The notes: generated by a model from the letters alone, not told the origin. A DNA stretch of 64,000 nucleotides from Bradyrhizobium arachidis (GCF_015291705.1 NZ_CP030050.1:7998001-8062000); one strand, 5' to 3'; shown: positions 24,221 through 32,774, counted from the stretch's first letter. A program made the numbers and translations.

Positions 24221-25390
24221 CTACTCCGCCAGCGCCTTCATCTCCTTGTACAGATCGGACTTGCCTTCGAAGCCGATGCCGGGAAGATCCGGCATGGTGA
24301 TGTGGCCGTTCTCGACGCGGACGCCGTCGGGGAAGCCGCCATAGGGCTGGAACAGGTCGGGATAGCTCTCGTTGCCGCCGAGACCCAAGCCTGCTGCGAT
24401 GTTGAGCGACATCTGGTGGCCGCCGTGCGGGATGCAGCGGCTCGGTGACCAGCCGTAGGTTTTTAGCACCTCCAGCGTGCGCTGGTATTCGCACAGGCCA
24501 TAAGACAGCGCGCAGTCGAATTGCAGCCAGTCGCGGTCGGGGCGCATGCCGCCGTAGCGGATCAGATTGCGGGCGTCCTGGTGGCTGAAGAGATTCTCGC
24601 CTGTCGCCATCGGGCCGGGATAGAATTCGGCGAGTGCGGCCTGCAGCGCGTAGTCGAGGGGATCGCCAACCTCCTCGTACCAGAACAACGGGTAATCGCG
24701 CAGCATCTTGGCGTAGGCGATGCCGGTCTCGAGATTGAAGCGGCCGTTGGCATCGACCGCGAGCTGCGCGTCCTTGCCGATCTCCTTCAGCACCGCCTCG
24801 ATGCGGGTGCGGTCTTCCTCGATCGGCGCGCCGCCGATCTTCATCTTCACGACGTTGTAGCCGCGGTCGAGATAGCCGCGCATCTCGCCACGCAGCATCG
24901 AGAGATCCTTCCCCGGATAGTAATAGCCGCCGGCGGCGTAGACGAAGACGCGCGGATTGGCGGTGACGCCGTGGCGCTCGGCGAGCAAACGAAACAGCGG
25001 CTTGCCCGCGATCTTCGCCACCGCATCCCACACCGCCATGTCGATGGTGCCGACCGCGACCGAGCGCTCGCCATGACCGCCCGGCTTCTCGTTGGTCATC
25101 ATCGCACCCCAGACCTTGTCGGGGTCGAGATTGTCGCCGGCCGCGTTCAGCAGCGACTTCGGATCGGCCTCCGTGATGCGCGAGGCAAAGCGCTCGCGGA
25201 TCAGACCGCCCTGCCCGTAGCGGCCGTTGGAGTTGAAGCCGTAGCCGACGACGCGCTTGCCGTCACGCACCACGTCCGTGACGACGGCGACGAGGCTCGT
25301 CGTCATTTTGGTGAAGTCGATATAGGCGTTGCGGATCGGGGAGGAGATCGGTTTGGTGATCTCGCGGACGTCGACGATGCGGACGGACAT
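24221..25390 (-). CDS. tarD: D(-)-tartrate dehydratase (enolase superfamily)
   Basis: 389 residues, the length of the structurally and biochemically characterised Bradyrhizobium TarD, which it matches closely along the whole chain as far as I recall it. Residue numbers agree with the known active site: Lys184 in VVKMKIGG (with Lys182), metal ligands Asp213 (AVDANGRF), Glu239 (FWYEE) and Glu265 (ATGEN), and His322 (CIPHGGHQ). The Mg-dependent enzyme dehydrates D-tartrate to oxaloacetate in the cytoplasm. No tartrate transporter or regulator adjoins it. A palindromic repeat separates it from the DUF3297 gene upstream on the same strand. Confidence 0.93.
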   Translation of the reverse strand: MSVRIVDVREITKPISSPIRNAYIDFTKMTTSLVAVVTDVVRDGKRVVGYGFNSNGRYGQGGLIRERFASRITEADPKSLLNAAGDNLDPDKVWGAMMTNEKPGGHGERSVAVGTIDMAVWDAVAKIAGKPLFRLLAERHGVTANPRVFVYAAGGYYYPGKDLSMLRGEMRGYLDRGYNVVKMKIGGAPIEEDRTRIEAVLKEIGKDAQLAVDANGRFNLETGIAYAKMLRDYPLFWYEEVGDPLDYALQAALAEFYPGPMATGENLFSHQDARNLIRYGGMRPDRDWLQFDCALSYGLCEYQRTLEVLKTYGWSPSRCIPHGGHQMSLNIAAGLGLGGNESYPDLFQPYGGFPDGVRVENGHITMPDLPGIGFEGKSDLYKEMKALAE

Positions 25391-25416
25391 GGGTGTGGCT
25401 TTCGATTTATTGTCGC

Positions 25417-25494
25417 GTCATTCCGGGGCGATGCGCAGCATCGAACCCGGAATCTCGAGATTCCGGGTTCTCGCTTCGCGAGCCCCGGAATGAC
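25417..25494. repeat. Palindromic intergenic repeat (GTCATTCCGGGGC type)
   Basis: Outer arms GTCATTCCGGGGC and GCCCCGGAATGAC are exact inverses. Within lies a second dyad centred on CCCGGAATCTCGAGATTCCG. It occupies the gap between the DUF3297 gene and tarD on the leftward strand, so it would be transcribed in any read-through message. The same element type is at 18477-18580. Confidence 0.8.
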
Positions 25495-25504
25495 GGCTTC
25501 GCCG

Positions 25505-25747
25505 TCATTTCTTATCCCTGAAATACGGCTCCACGGGCCCATGCACCTTGATGGTCAGCGGGTTGCCGTAGCGGTCCTTGGCGTTGCCGGCGGTGACGCG
25601 GACCCAGCCTTCGCTGATGCAGTACTCCTCGACATTGGTCTTCTCGATGCCCTTGAAGCGGATGCCGACGTCGCGCGCCAGAATGTCCGCGTTGTAATAG
25701 GGGCTGTTCGGATCGACCGACAGGCGGTCGGGAAATTCGTCGCTCAT
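25505..25747 (-). CDS. DUF3297 family protein
   Basis: 80 residues from the ATG at 25747. The sequence from PDRLSVDPNSPYYNADIL through IRFKGIEKTNVEEYCISEGW to GNPLTIKVHGPVEPYF is the compact DUF3297 pattern, a small conserved proteobacterial protein of unknown function. An alternative GTG start at 25762 would overlap the glutathione peroxidase stop (GTGA), a common arrangement for coupled translation, and would add MSETI. Either way it belongs to the amidase-peroxidase-DUF3297 operon. Confidence 0.8.
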   Translation of the reverse strand: MSDEFPDRLSVDPNSPYYNADILARDVGIRFKGIEKTNVEEYCISEGWVRVTAGNAKDRYGNPLTIKVHGPVEPYFRDKK

Positions 25748-25758
25748 GATTGTCTCGC

Positions 25759-26235
25759 TCACAACAGTGTTTCGATTTGATTGCGCAGCCCTTCAGGCCG
25801 CGCGGTCGGCGCATAGCGCGCGATCACCTTGCCGGCACGGTCCACCAGGAATTTGGTGAAATTCCATTTGATGGAGGCCCCTAACAGGCCGGATTGCTGG
25901 CGCTTCAGGTACTCGTACAGCGGATGCGCCTTCGGCCCGTTGACGTCGATCTTCTCGAACAGGGGAAAGGTGACGTCGTAGTTGGTCGAGCAGAACGCCT
26001 GGATCTCGCTCGCCTGCCCCGGCTCCTGCGCGCCGAACTGGTTGCAGGGAAAGCCGAGCACGGAGAAGCCGCGCGGGGAGAGATCGCGGTAGAGATCCTC
26101 GAGCCCGCGATATTGCGGCGTGAAACCGCATTTGCTCGCGGTGTTGACGATCAGCAGCACCTGGCCCTCGAAGCGGCGCAGGGCGACCTCCTCGCCGGCG
26201 AGCGAATTGGCCTTGAAGTCGTAGATCGCAGACAT
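25759..26235 (-). CDS. Glutathione peroxidase (Cys type)
   Basis: 158 residues, normal for bacterial Cys-type glutathione peroxidases. The catalytic tetrad is visible: Cys36 in NTASKCGFTPQY (in place of selenocysteine), Gln66 in FPCNQFG, Trp124 in IKWNFTKF and the adjoining Asn. It reduces hydroperoxides with thioredoxin or glutathione in the cytoplasm. The start lies two bases after the amidase stop, and its stop meets a possible start of the DUF3297 gene, so the three are one operon. Upstream the frame stays open through the amidase gene, but homology begins at MSAIYDF. Confidence 0.9.
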   Translation of the reverse strand: MSAIYDFKANSLAGEEVALRRFEGQVLLIVNTASKCGFTPQYRGLEDLYRDLSPRGFSVLGFPCNQFGAQEPGQASEIQAFCSTNYDVTFPLFEKIDVNGPKAHPLYEYLKRQQSGLLGASIKWNFTKFLVDRAGKVIARYAPTARPEGLRNQIETLL

Positions 26236-26237
26236 CG

Positions 26238-27638
26238 CTAACCCACGGGGTCGATCGGCGACGGCGGCACGCCGCCCGCCTCGATCGCTTCGCCCGCGAG
26301 AAGACAAAGATCCTCGCGATAGCGGCCGGAGACGATGTGCACGCCGACCGGCGCCTTGCCGACGAGGCCGGTGGAAACCACGAGCCCCGGCAATCCCATG
26401 AACGGAATCGCGATCTGCGGCAGCTGCGCTTCCCAGACCCGCTTGAAGGAGGCGTCGTCCTTGCGGTCGAGATGATCGGGGAATGGCAGCTCGCCCGAGA
26501 CCGGCGTCAGCAGCACGGCGTACTTTTCGAAGAACAGCATCCAGTCGCGCGTCAGCGTGGCTCTCCGGGTCAGCGCCTTGGCGTAATTGGCCTGGTCCAT
26601 CGGCGTGACCCTGGCGCGGTTGCCGTTGAGGCACGCCAGCGCGCCGGGATCGCCCTCACGCTCGGCCATCTCCAGCTGCGCCTCATAGCCGTCGCCGAGC
26701 CAGAGTTTGATTTGCCACTCGACCGCCTCACGCATCGGCGGGGTGTCCTCGATCACGTCCACGGTCCAGCCGGCACGCTCCAGCCGCTTGCCGGCATCGC
26801 TCACCGCCGCCTTCACCTCCGGCGTGGTCGCAAGGCCGTTCGGGTTGAGGCAGAGCGCGGCGCGCTTGGCCTTTGCGGGGCCTTCCAGCGGCACTGGCAC
26901 GAACCAGGGATCGCGGATGTCGCGGGCCGACATCGCTGCGAGCGAGATGCGCAAATCGTTGACGGTGCGCGCCAGTGGGCCCGACACTGCCATGATCTGC
27001 GGCCCGATCGGGCGCTCCGGCAGTGCCGGGTTGAAGGCGGGGATGCGGCCCAAGGTCGGGCGCAGGCCATGCACGCCGCAGGCATAGGCGGGATAGCGGA
27101 TCGAGCCGGCGATGTCGGTGCCATGGGCGATATGGCCGATGCCGGCCGCGACCGCCGAGCCGGCGCCGCCGGAAGAGCCGCCCGGCGTCAGCGAGGCATC
27201 GCGGGGGTTCTTGGTGTCGCCATGGACGAGGTTGGTGGTGAACCAGCGGTAAGAGAACGCCGGGCAGTTGGTCCGGCCGAGGAGGATGGCGCCGGATTTG
27301 CGGAAATTGGCGACGACCGGATTGTCCTCGCGCGCAATCAGGTCGCGCTGGAGTTTGAGGCCGTTGGTGGTGGCAAAGCCTTCCTGGTCGACATTGGCCT
27401 TGATGGTAACAGGCACGCCGGCGAGCACGCCGGGGTCCTCGCCACGGGCGATGGCGGCATCGACGGCATCAGCCTGCTTGAGCACGTCCTCGGGCCGGTG
27501 GTCGATCACGGCGTTGAGCTGGGGATTGACCGCGTCCAGGCGGTCGAGACCGGCCTTGGCCGCCTCCTTGGCGGATATCTTCTTGGACCTGACGAGGGCG
27601 GCGAGGTCGGCGGCCGACAGGCGCCAGAGATCTTGCAT
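26238..27638 (-). CDS. Amidase (amidase-signature family)
   Basis: 466 residues with the full amidase-signature catalytic set: Lys80 in GVPVTIKANVD, the cis-serine in TPGGSSGGAGSAVAAG (residues 155-156) and the nucleophile Ser179 in TDIAGSIR. Members hydrolyse carboxamides, acylureas or aryl amides; GatA is a relative, but this protein has no GatB/GatC partners nearby, so a catabolic or detoxifying amidase is more likely. It leads the operon with glutathione peroxidase and DUF3297. No signal peptide is seen. Confidence 0.87.
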   Translation of the reverse strand: MQDLWRLSAADLAALVRSKKISAKEAAKAGLDRLDAVNPQLNAVIDHRPEDVLKQADAVDAAIARGEDPGVLAGVPVTIKANVDQEGFATTNGLKLQRDLIAREDNPVVANFRKSGAILLGRTNCPAFSYRWFTTNLVHGDTKNPRDASLTPGGSSGGAGSAVAAGIGHIAHGTDIAGSIRYPAYACGVHGLRPTLGRIPAFNPALPERPIGPQIMAVSGPLARTVNDLRISLAAMSARDIRDPWFVPVPLEGPAKAKRAALCLNPNGLATTPEVKAAVSDAGKRLERAGWTVDVIEDTPPMREAVEWQIKLWLGDGYEAQLEMAEREGDPGALACLNGNRARVTPMDQANYAKALTRRATLTRDWMLFFEKYAVLLTPVSGELPFPDHLDRKDDASFKRVWEAQLPQIAIPFMGLPGLVVSTGLVGKAPVGVHIVSGRYREDLCLLAGEAIEAGGVPPSPIDPVG

Positions 27639-27718
27639 GGTTTGCTCCGTGTAACCGGCGTCTTTTAGCGCCGGGAACGCGGCAAAGCCATGCGGATTTC
27701 GCAGGGAGGAAGAGCGGG

Positions 27719-27976
27719 TTAGTGCCGCGTCGCCGATTGGTCCGGCATGTCCAGCAGGGCCTCGGTGAAGGGAAACTCCAGCACGATCTCGCCGTCGTCG
27801 TCGGTGACCTCGATGACGGCCTCGAGCAGCGCCGGCTGGGCGCCCTCGGACTTCACCACCTCCAGGATCATCTGGCGGGCGACTTCCCAGGCGCGATCGG
27901 GGTTGCGCAGGTCCTCTCCGTCAGGATCCACGATCAGTTCGTCGCCGATGCGGGTGTTGAAGAAGTATTTGGGCAT
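27719..27976 (-). CDS. Small DUF6894-like protein
   Basis: 85 residues from the ATG at 27976 (a GTG at 27988 is an alternative). It starts MPKYFFNTRIGDELIVDPDGEDL and continues with an AWEVARQMILEVV helix, the pattern of the small acidic proteins common in Bradyrhizobium and relatives (DUF6894). The function is unknown. It is strongly acidic at the C-terminus. It lies between the amidase and the divergent pqq operon, with about 247 bases to pqqA. Confidence 0.65.
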   Translation of the reverse strand: MPKYFFNTRIGDELIVDPDGEDLRNPDRAWEVARQMILEVVKSEGAQPALLEAVIEVTDDDGEIVLEFPFTEALLDMPDQSATRH

Positions 27977-28223
27977 CACGAGGTCCACTTGGGTCGCCTG
28001 TACCGGATTGAAAGCTGCAGTGCGCTCACAACTGCTTTATCAGGACAGGGTTCACGACCGAATGCGCCAAGCGCAAGGCAGCGCCGCCGGAAGTGATGTT
28101 CCATTACCATTTTTCGCGGCGCAACATGCACGTGCTCGGGAAAATTTCACTGGCGAACTTTTGCGCCCGCATTACTTTAACCCACGGGCGGACACGTCCG
28201 AATTCGCGAAATGGAGAGCCAAA

Positions 28224-28304
28224 ATGGCCTGGAAAGCCCCGAAGATCGTCGAAGTGCCCTGCGGCATGGAAATCAATATGTATGTGAGCGCCACCCGCAA
28301 GTAA
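28224..28304 (+). CDS. pqqA: PQQ precursor peptide PqqA
   Basis: A 26-residue peptide, MAWKAPKIVEVPCGMEINMY and six more residues, with the conserved Glu16 and Tyr20 (ExxxY) that are cross-linked and excised to build pyrroloquinoline quinone. GGAGAGCCAAA gives a good ribosome site before the ATG. It heads the pqq cluster and is followed by a strong nested hairpin before pqqB. PqqD presents it to the radical SAM enzyme PqqE, encoded downstream. Confidence 0.95.
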   Translation: MAWKAPKIVEVPCGMEINMYVSATRK

Positions 28305-28332
28305 GCGGTTGGTGCATTTGCGTTCTGCGCAG

Positions 28333-28393
28333 GTGGATCTTTCGGTCACGATCGGTTTCCGAATGACGGAAACCGTGTCGGCCTGAGATCCAC
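28333..28393 (+). promoter_or_regulatory. Nested stem-loop between pqqA and pqqB
   Basis: An inner perfect 9-bp stem, CGGTTTCCG (28353-28361) with CGGAAACCG (28367-28375) and loop AATGA, is enclosed by an outer stem GTGGATCT (28333-28340) with AGATCCAC (28386-28393). There is no U-tract. It lies 28 bases after the pqqA stop and 28 before pqqB. It could stabilise the short pqqA message or partly terminate, giving more precursor than enzyme, as inferred for other pqq operons. Confidence 0.6.
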
Positions 28394-28421
28394 TTCGCGA
28401 ATTTGTCCCAGGAGACGGATC

Positions 28422-29351
28422 ATGCTTCGCGTCGTCGTCCTGGGCGCCGGGGCCGGCGGCGGAGTCCCGCAATGGAATTGCGGCTGCGAGGGCTGCCGGG
28501 CCGCCCGCGCGCACGGGCATGACCTCCAGAGAACCCAAGCCTCGGTCGCCTTCAGCGGCGATGGCGAGCACTGGTTCCTGATCAACGCCTCGCCCGACCT
28601 TCGCCAGCAATTGAATGCCACGCCGCAGCTGCATCCCAAGCCGGGCGCGCTGCGCCATACGCCTGTGGCAGGCGTGATCCTGACCAACGGCGAAGTGGAC
28701 GCGGTGGCCGGCCTGCTGTCGATGCGCGAGGGCTCGCCCTTCACGATCTACGCACATGAGAAGGTGCTGGCGATCCTTGCGAGCAACAGCATCTTCAACG
28801 TGCTGAACGAGAAGAACGTGAAGCGCCAGCCGATCGGAATCGGCGAGCCGTTCGAGCCGCGACTGACCGACGCCGCCCGCTCGGGCCTCGAGGTGCTGCC
28901 GTTCGCCGTGCCGGGCAAGTCGGCCTGGTATCTCGAAGGCAAGGCGCATCCCGGCGGCGAGACCGGCGACGGCGATACGCTCGGCCTGAAGATCACCGAC
29001 AAGTCGACCGGCAAATGTTTCTACTTCATCGCCGCCTGCGCCGAGGTGACCGACGCGCTCAAGGCCGAGATCGACGGCGCTGCGCTGGTGTTCTTCGACG
29101 GAACGGTCTGGCAGGACGACGAGATGATCAGGGCCGGGCTCGGCCACAAGACCGGCAAGAGCATGGGCCATGTCGCGATGTCCGGTCACGATGGCGCGAT
29201 CGCGCGGCTGGCCGATCTCACTATCGACAGGAAGATGTTTCTGCATATCAACAACTCGAATCCGGCGTTGCTGCCCGGCTCAAGCGAGCGCAAGACTGCT
29301 GAAGAGGCGGGCTGGCAGATACCCGCCGACGGAACGGAGATCATGCTGTGA
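28422..29351 (+). CDS. pqqB: PQQ biosynthesis protein PqqB
   Basis: 309 residues, typical of PqqB, a metallo-beta-lactamase-fold protein. The N-terminus LRVVVLGAGAGGGVPQWNCG with CEGCRAAR is diagnostic, followed by the FLINASPDLRQQL block and a later GKSMGHVAMSGHDGAI segment in the metal-site region. It is needed for efficient PQQ formation and is thought to act as an oxygenase on the tyrosine-derived ring. GAGACGGATC precedes the ATG. Its stop overlaps the GTG start of pqqC. Confidence 0.95.
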   Translation: MLRVVVLGAGAGGGVPQWNCGCEGCRAARAHGHDLQRTQASVAFSGDGEHWFLINASPDLRQQLNATPQLHPKPGALRHTPVAGVILTNGEVDAVAGLLSMREGSPFTIYAHEKVLAILASNSIFNVLNEKNVKRQPIGIGEPFEPRLTDAARSGLEVLPFAVPGKSAWYLEGKAHPGGETGDGDTLGLKITDKSTGKCFYFIAACAEVTDALKAEIDGAALVFFDGTVWQDDEMIRAGLGHKTGKSMGHVAMSGHDGAIARLADLTIDRKMFLHINNSNPALLPGSSERKTAEEAGWQIPADGTEIML

Positions 29352-30127
29352 ATGCCGCGTCCATGACTGGAATGACCGCGCTCTCGATCGGCAAGGACAT
29401 CCGCCTCACTAGCGCCGAGGAGTTGGAGGCGACGCTGCGCCACATCGGCGCGACGCGCTATCACAGCCTGCATCCGTTCCATAAGCTGCTGCATGGCGGC
29501 AAGCTGAACAAGGGCCAGGTGCAGGCCTGGGCGCTCAACCGCTACTATTACCAGAGCACGATCCCGATCAAGGACGCGGTCGTGATCTCGCGCTTCCGCG
29601 ACCGCGCCACGCGCCTCGAATGGCGCCACCGCATCGAGGACCATGACGGCGATGTCGGCAGCGAGGGCGGCATCGAGCGCTGGCTGAAGCTGACCGAGGG
29701 GCTCGGTCTCGACACGGCCTACGTGGAATCCACCGAAGGCATCTTGCCGGCGACGCGCTTTGCGGTGGAGGCTTATGTCCACTACTGCCGCGAGAAGAGC
29801 CCGCTGGAGGCGATCGCCTCCTCGCTCACCGAGCTGTTCGCGCCGAACCTGCACGAGGAACGCATCTCCGGCATGCTGGAGCATTACGACTTCGTCAATC
29901 CAGATATCATGAGCTACTTCAAGCGCCGCCTGGCGCAGGCGCCGCGCGATGCCGGCTTTGCGCTCGACTATGTCAAGGCGCATGCCACGACGCCGGAGCA
30001 GCGCGCTCAGGTCTGCAATGCGCTGATCTTCAAGACCAACGTGCTGTGGGTGCAGCTCGATGCGCTCCAGCACGCCTATGTCGAGGGCCACATACCGCCG
30101 GGCGCGTTCGTGCCCAAGGCGAGCTGA
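29348..30127 (+). CDS. pqqC: PQQ synthase PqqC
   Basis: 259 residues. PqqC catalyses the last step, cofactorless oxidation and ring closure of AHQQ to PQQ. Recognisable blocks are ATRYHSLHPFHKLLHGGKL, NRYYYQSTIPIKDAV, WRHRIEDHDG and HYDFVNPDIMSYFKRRL, all part of its helical bundle and active-site cap. Translation may begin at the GTG at 29348, overlapping the pqqB stop, or at the ATG at 29363; the first keeps the usual coupling. It is cytoplasmic. Confidence 0.95.
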   Translation: MNAASMTGMTALSIGKDIRLTSAEELEATLRHIGATRYHSLHPFHKLLHGGKLNKGQVQAWALNRYYYQSTIPIKDAVVISRFRDRATRLEWRHRIEDHDGDVGSEGGIERWLKLTEGLGLDTAYVESTEGILPATRFAVEAYVHYCREKSPLEAIASSLTELFAPNLHEERISGMLEHYDFVNPDIMSYFKRRLAQAPRDAGFALDYVKAHATTPEQRAQVCNALIFKTNVLWVQLDALQHAYVEGHIPPGAFVPKAS

Positions 30128-30139
30128 GGGACTAGAGTT

Positions 30140-30451
30140 ATGGCCGGGCCGCGAAACATCAGCGTCAGCGAGGCAAGCCGCCCCGTGCTGCCGCGGCATG
30201 CCAAGCTGAGATATGACGAGACGCGAAAGGTCTGGGTGATCCTGGCGCCGGAACGCGTACTGGCGCCGGACGAGATCGCGGTCGAAGTCTTGCAGCTCTG
30301 CAATGGCGAGCGCAATGTCGGCGACGTCGCCGATCAATTGGCTGAGAAATACGCCGCGCCGCGCGAGGCGATCCTCACCGACGTCATCGCCATGCTCCAG
30401 GACCTCGCCGACAAGGGCTTTCTCACGGAAGCCCGGGAGAAGACGTCATGA
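30140..30451 (+). CDS. pqqD: PqqA peptide chaperone PqqD
   Basis: 103 residues. RPVLPRHAKLRYDETRKVWVILAPERV followed by a winged-helix-like C-terminus (VGDVADQLAEKYAAPREAILTDV) is the PqqD/RRE fold that binds PqqA and hands it to PqqE. The gene starts 12 bases after pqqC and its stop overlaps the pqqE start by four bases (ATGA), matching the tight D-E complex. Confidence 0.95.
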   Translation: MAGPRNISVSEASRPVLPRHAKLRYDETRKVWVILAPERVLAPDEIAVEVLQLCNGERNVGDVADQLAEKYAAPREAILTDVIAMLQDLADKGFLTEAREKTS

Positions 30452-31641
30452 GCGACGTGCTCGGCAACATCCCGCCCGAGACCAGCGACAGCCTCGCGGT
30501 GCTGGAGAAGCAGCGCTCGACGGCTGAGACCTTTGGCATCCCGCTCGCGGTGCTGCTCGAGATCACCCATCGCTGCCCGCTGCAATGCCCCTATTGCTCC
30601 AACCCGGTCGAGCTCGACCGCTCCGGCAAGGAGCTGACCACGGACGAGTGGAAGAAGGTCTTGACCGAGCTCGCCGAGATCGGCGTGCTGCAGGTGCATT
30701 TCTCCGGCGGAGAGCCGACGGCGCGGAAAGACCTCGTCGAGCTCGTCAAGCACGCGAGCGATGCCGGCCTCTACACCAATCTCATCACCTCGGCCGTGCT
30801 GCTGACGCGCGAGAAGCTGGGCGACCTCGCGGATGCCGGGCTCTGCCATGTGCAGATCTCTTTCCAGGGCATCGAGGAAGGCCTTGCCGATCGCGTCGCC
30901 GGCTACAAGGGCGGCCACCGCAAGAAGCTCGAGGTCGCGAAGTGGACGCGCGAGCTCGATCTGCCGCTCACCGTCAATGCGGTGATGCATCGCCAGAACC
31001 TGCACCAGCTCCCCGACATCATCCAGATGTCGCTCGATCTCGACGCCGACCGGCTCGAGGTCGCCAATGTGCAGTATTACGGCTGGGCGCTGAAGAACCG
31101 CGCCGCCTTGATGCCGACCGTCGCGCAGCTCGAGGAGTGCACCCGCCTCGTCGAGGAGGCGCGCGAGCAACACAAAGGCCGGCTGACCATCGACTACGTC
31201 GTGCCTGACTATTATGCCCTGCGGCCGAAGAAGTGCATGGGCGGCTGGGGCCGGCAGTTCTTCAACATCTCGCCCGCCGGCAAGGTGCTGCCCTGCCATG
31301 CTGCCGAGAGCATCACCGGGCTCGACTTCGAATCCGTCCGCTCCAACCATTCGATCGCCTGGATCTGGCAGAACTCCGATGCCTTCAACCGCTATCGCGG
31401 CACCGGCTGGATGAAGGAGCCGTGCAAGTCTTGCGAATTCCGCGAGATCGATTTCGGCGGCTGCCGCTGCCAAGCCTTTGCGCTGACCGGCGATGCCGCC
31501 AACACCGATCCCGCCTGCGCGCTGTCGCCGCTGCACGAGACCATCTTCAAGCAGGCCGAGCGCGAGGCCGAGGGCGAGACCAACCGCTTCCTCTATCGCA
31601 ATTTCGCCGGGGGCACTCTGGAATCCGAGAATGGTGCCTGA
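30448..31641 (+). CDS. pqqE: PqqA radical SAM enzyme PqqE
   Basis: 397 residues. The radical SAM cluster motif is CPLQCPYC (Cys43, Cys47, Cys50). The C-terminal SPASM region binds auxiliary clusters through cysteines in KKCMGGWGRQF, VLPCHAAES, CKSCEF, GGCRCQAF and DPACALS. PqqE forms the carbon-carbon bond between Glu and Tyr of PqqA, the first step of PQQ synthesis. The gene overlaps pqqD by four bases and the following hydrolase gene by eleven. Confidence 0.96.
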   Translation: MSDVLGNIPPETSDSLAVLEKQRSTAETFGIPLAVLLEITHRCPLQCPYCSNPVELDRSGKELTTDEWKKVLTELAEIGVLQVHFSGGEPTARKDLVELVKHASDAGLYTNLITSAVLLTREKLGDLADAGLCHVQISFQGIEEGLADRVAGYKGGHRKKLEVAKWTRELDLPLTVNAVMHRQNLHQLPDIIQMSLDLDADRLEVANVQYYGWALKNRAALMPTVAQLEECTRLVEEAREQHKGRLTIDYVVPDYYALRPKKCMGGWGRQFFNISPAGKVLPCHAAESITGLDFESVRSNHSIAWIWQNSDAFNRYRGTGWMKEPCKSCEFREIDFGGCRCQAFALTGDAANTDPACALSPLHETIFKQAEREAEGETNRFLYRNFAGGTLESENGA

Positions 31642-32617
31642 CGCCGACGCGGCCGTATCCGCCAAACGCGCCGATCCCTTTGCTCCGCTGACCTCCGACA
31701 TGCTCGACGTCGGCGACGGCCACGAGCTCTATGTCGAGAGCGTCGGCCGCCCCGACGGCATCCCCGCGATCTATCTGCATGGCGGCCCCGGCAGCGGCTG
31801 CCAGCCCGATCATCGCAAGCTGTTCGATCCCGAACGCTTCTGCGCCGTGCTGTTCGACCAGCGCGGCTGCGGCCGCAGCCGTCCCAAGGGATCGCGCGAG
31901 CACAACACCACGGCGCATCTCGTCGCGGATATGGAGAAGATCCGCGAGAAGTTCGGCTTCGAACGCTGGATGCTGGTCGGCGGCTCCTGGGGGGCGACGC
32001 TGGCGCTGGCCTATGCAGAGGCGCATCCCGAGCGCGTCTCTGGCATCGCGCTGCGCGCGACGTTCCTCGGCACGCGGGCCGAGGTCGAGACGGCCTTCAC
32101 CTCGCGCCTGTCGCAATTCTATCCCGCGCTCTCCGAGGATTTTCTGAGCGTGCTGCCGCCCGAGGAGCGCAGCCGTCCGGTAGACGCCTATTGGCGCCGC
32201 ATCCTCGATGCCGATCCGGCGGTGCATGGGCCGGCGGCGCGGGCCTGGCACGACGCCGAGCGCACACTATCCGAGCACAAGCCGGCCAAGACGCGGCTGG
32301 ACCTCGCCTCGCTCAACGTCTGGCGCACGCTACCGGCGACGCCGTTCATGGAAGCGCATTATTTCGTCAACAATTCCTTCATGAGCGAAGACCAGCTGTT
32401 GCGCAGCGCCGGAAAGCTCGAAGGCATTCCCGGCATCATCGTCCAGGGACGCTACGACCTGTTGTGCCCGCCCGAGACCTCTCATGCGCTCGCGAAAGTC
32501 TGGCCCGGTTCCGAGATTCGGATCGTGGAAGAAGCCGGCCATTCGCTCTATGATGCCGGCGTGAGGGACGCGGTCATGAGGGCGATCGCAGACGTCGCGT
32601 CCAAAATCTCGCGCTAG
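31631..32617 (+). CDS. Prolyl iminopeptidase-like hydrolase (peptidase S33)
   Basis: 328 residues of the alpha/beta hydrolase fold. HGGPGSGCQPDHRKLFDP and VLFDQRGCGRSRP are diagnostic of proline iminopeptidases. The nucleophile is Ser119 in GGSWGA, with the acid in GRYDLLCPP and His in EAGHSLYD. It would remove an N-terminal proline from short peptides in the cytoplasm. The start lies inside the end of pqqE (11-base overlap), so it is translated with the pqq operon, suggesting a role in trimming the PqqA-derived peptide or recycling its remains. That role is inference. Confidence 0.85.
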   Translation: MVPDADAAVSAKRADPFAPLTSDMLDVGDGHELYVESVGRPDGIPAIYLHGGPGSGCQPDHRKLFDPERFCAVLFDQRGCGRSRPKGSREHNTTAHLVADMEKIREKFGFERWMLVGGSWGATLALAYAEAHPERVSGIALRATFLGTRAEVETAFTSRLSQFYPALSEDFLSVLPPEERSRPVDAYWRRILDADPAVHGPAARAWHDAERTLSEHKPAKTRLDLASLNVWRTLPATPFMEAHYFVNNSFMSEDQLLRSAGKLEGIPGIIVQGRYDLLCPPETSHALAKVWPGSEIRIVEEAGHSLYDAGVRDAVMRAIADVASKISR

Positions 32618-32625
32618 AGATCTAG

Positions 32626-32750
32626 ACCCTCATCCTGAGGAGCGCTCGAAGAGCGCGTCTCGAAGGATGAAGGCCGAGATGCAACAGCGGGGGGCCTTTC
32701 ATGGTTCACCTGGCGATGCGCAGCATCGTCCGGACGCTCACCATGAGGGT
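32626..32750. repeat. Palindromic intergenic repeat (ACCCTCATCCTGAGGAGC type)
   Basis: ACCCTCATCCTGAGGAGC begins the element at 32626 and ACCATGAGGGT closes it near 32750, with inner arms GCGCTC / GAGCGC and TGCGCAGCA. It lies directly downstream of the pqq-linked hydrolase and before a dimeric-barrel protein gene. A shorter relative is at 18386-18476. Confidence 0.65.
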
Positions 32751-32774
32751 CTGCATGGGAAGGACAACAAGAAA

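Noticed and set aside
26236..26634. Upstream extension of the glutathione peroxidase frame
   Set aside because: It runs antisense-free but out of frame through the amidase gene and shows no peroxidase similarity before MSAIYDF.
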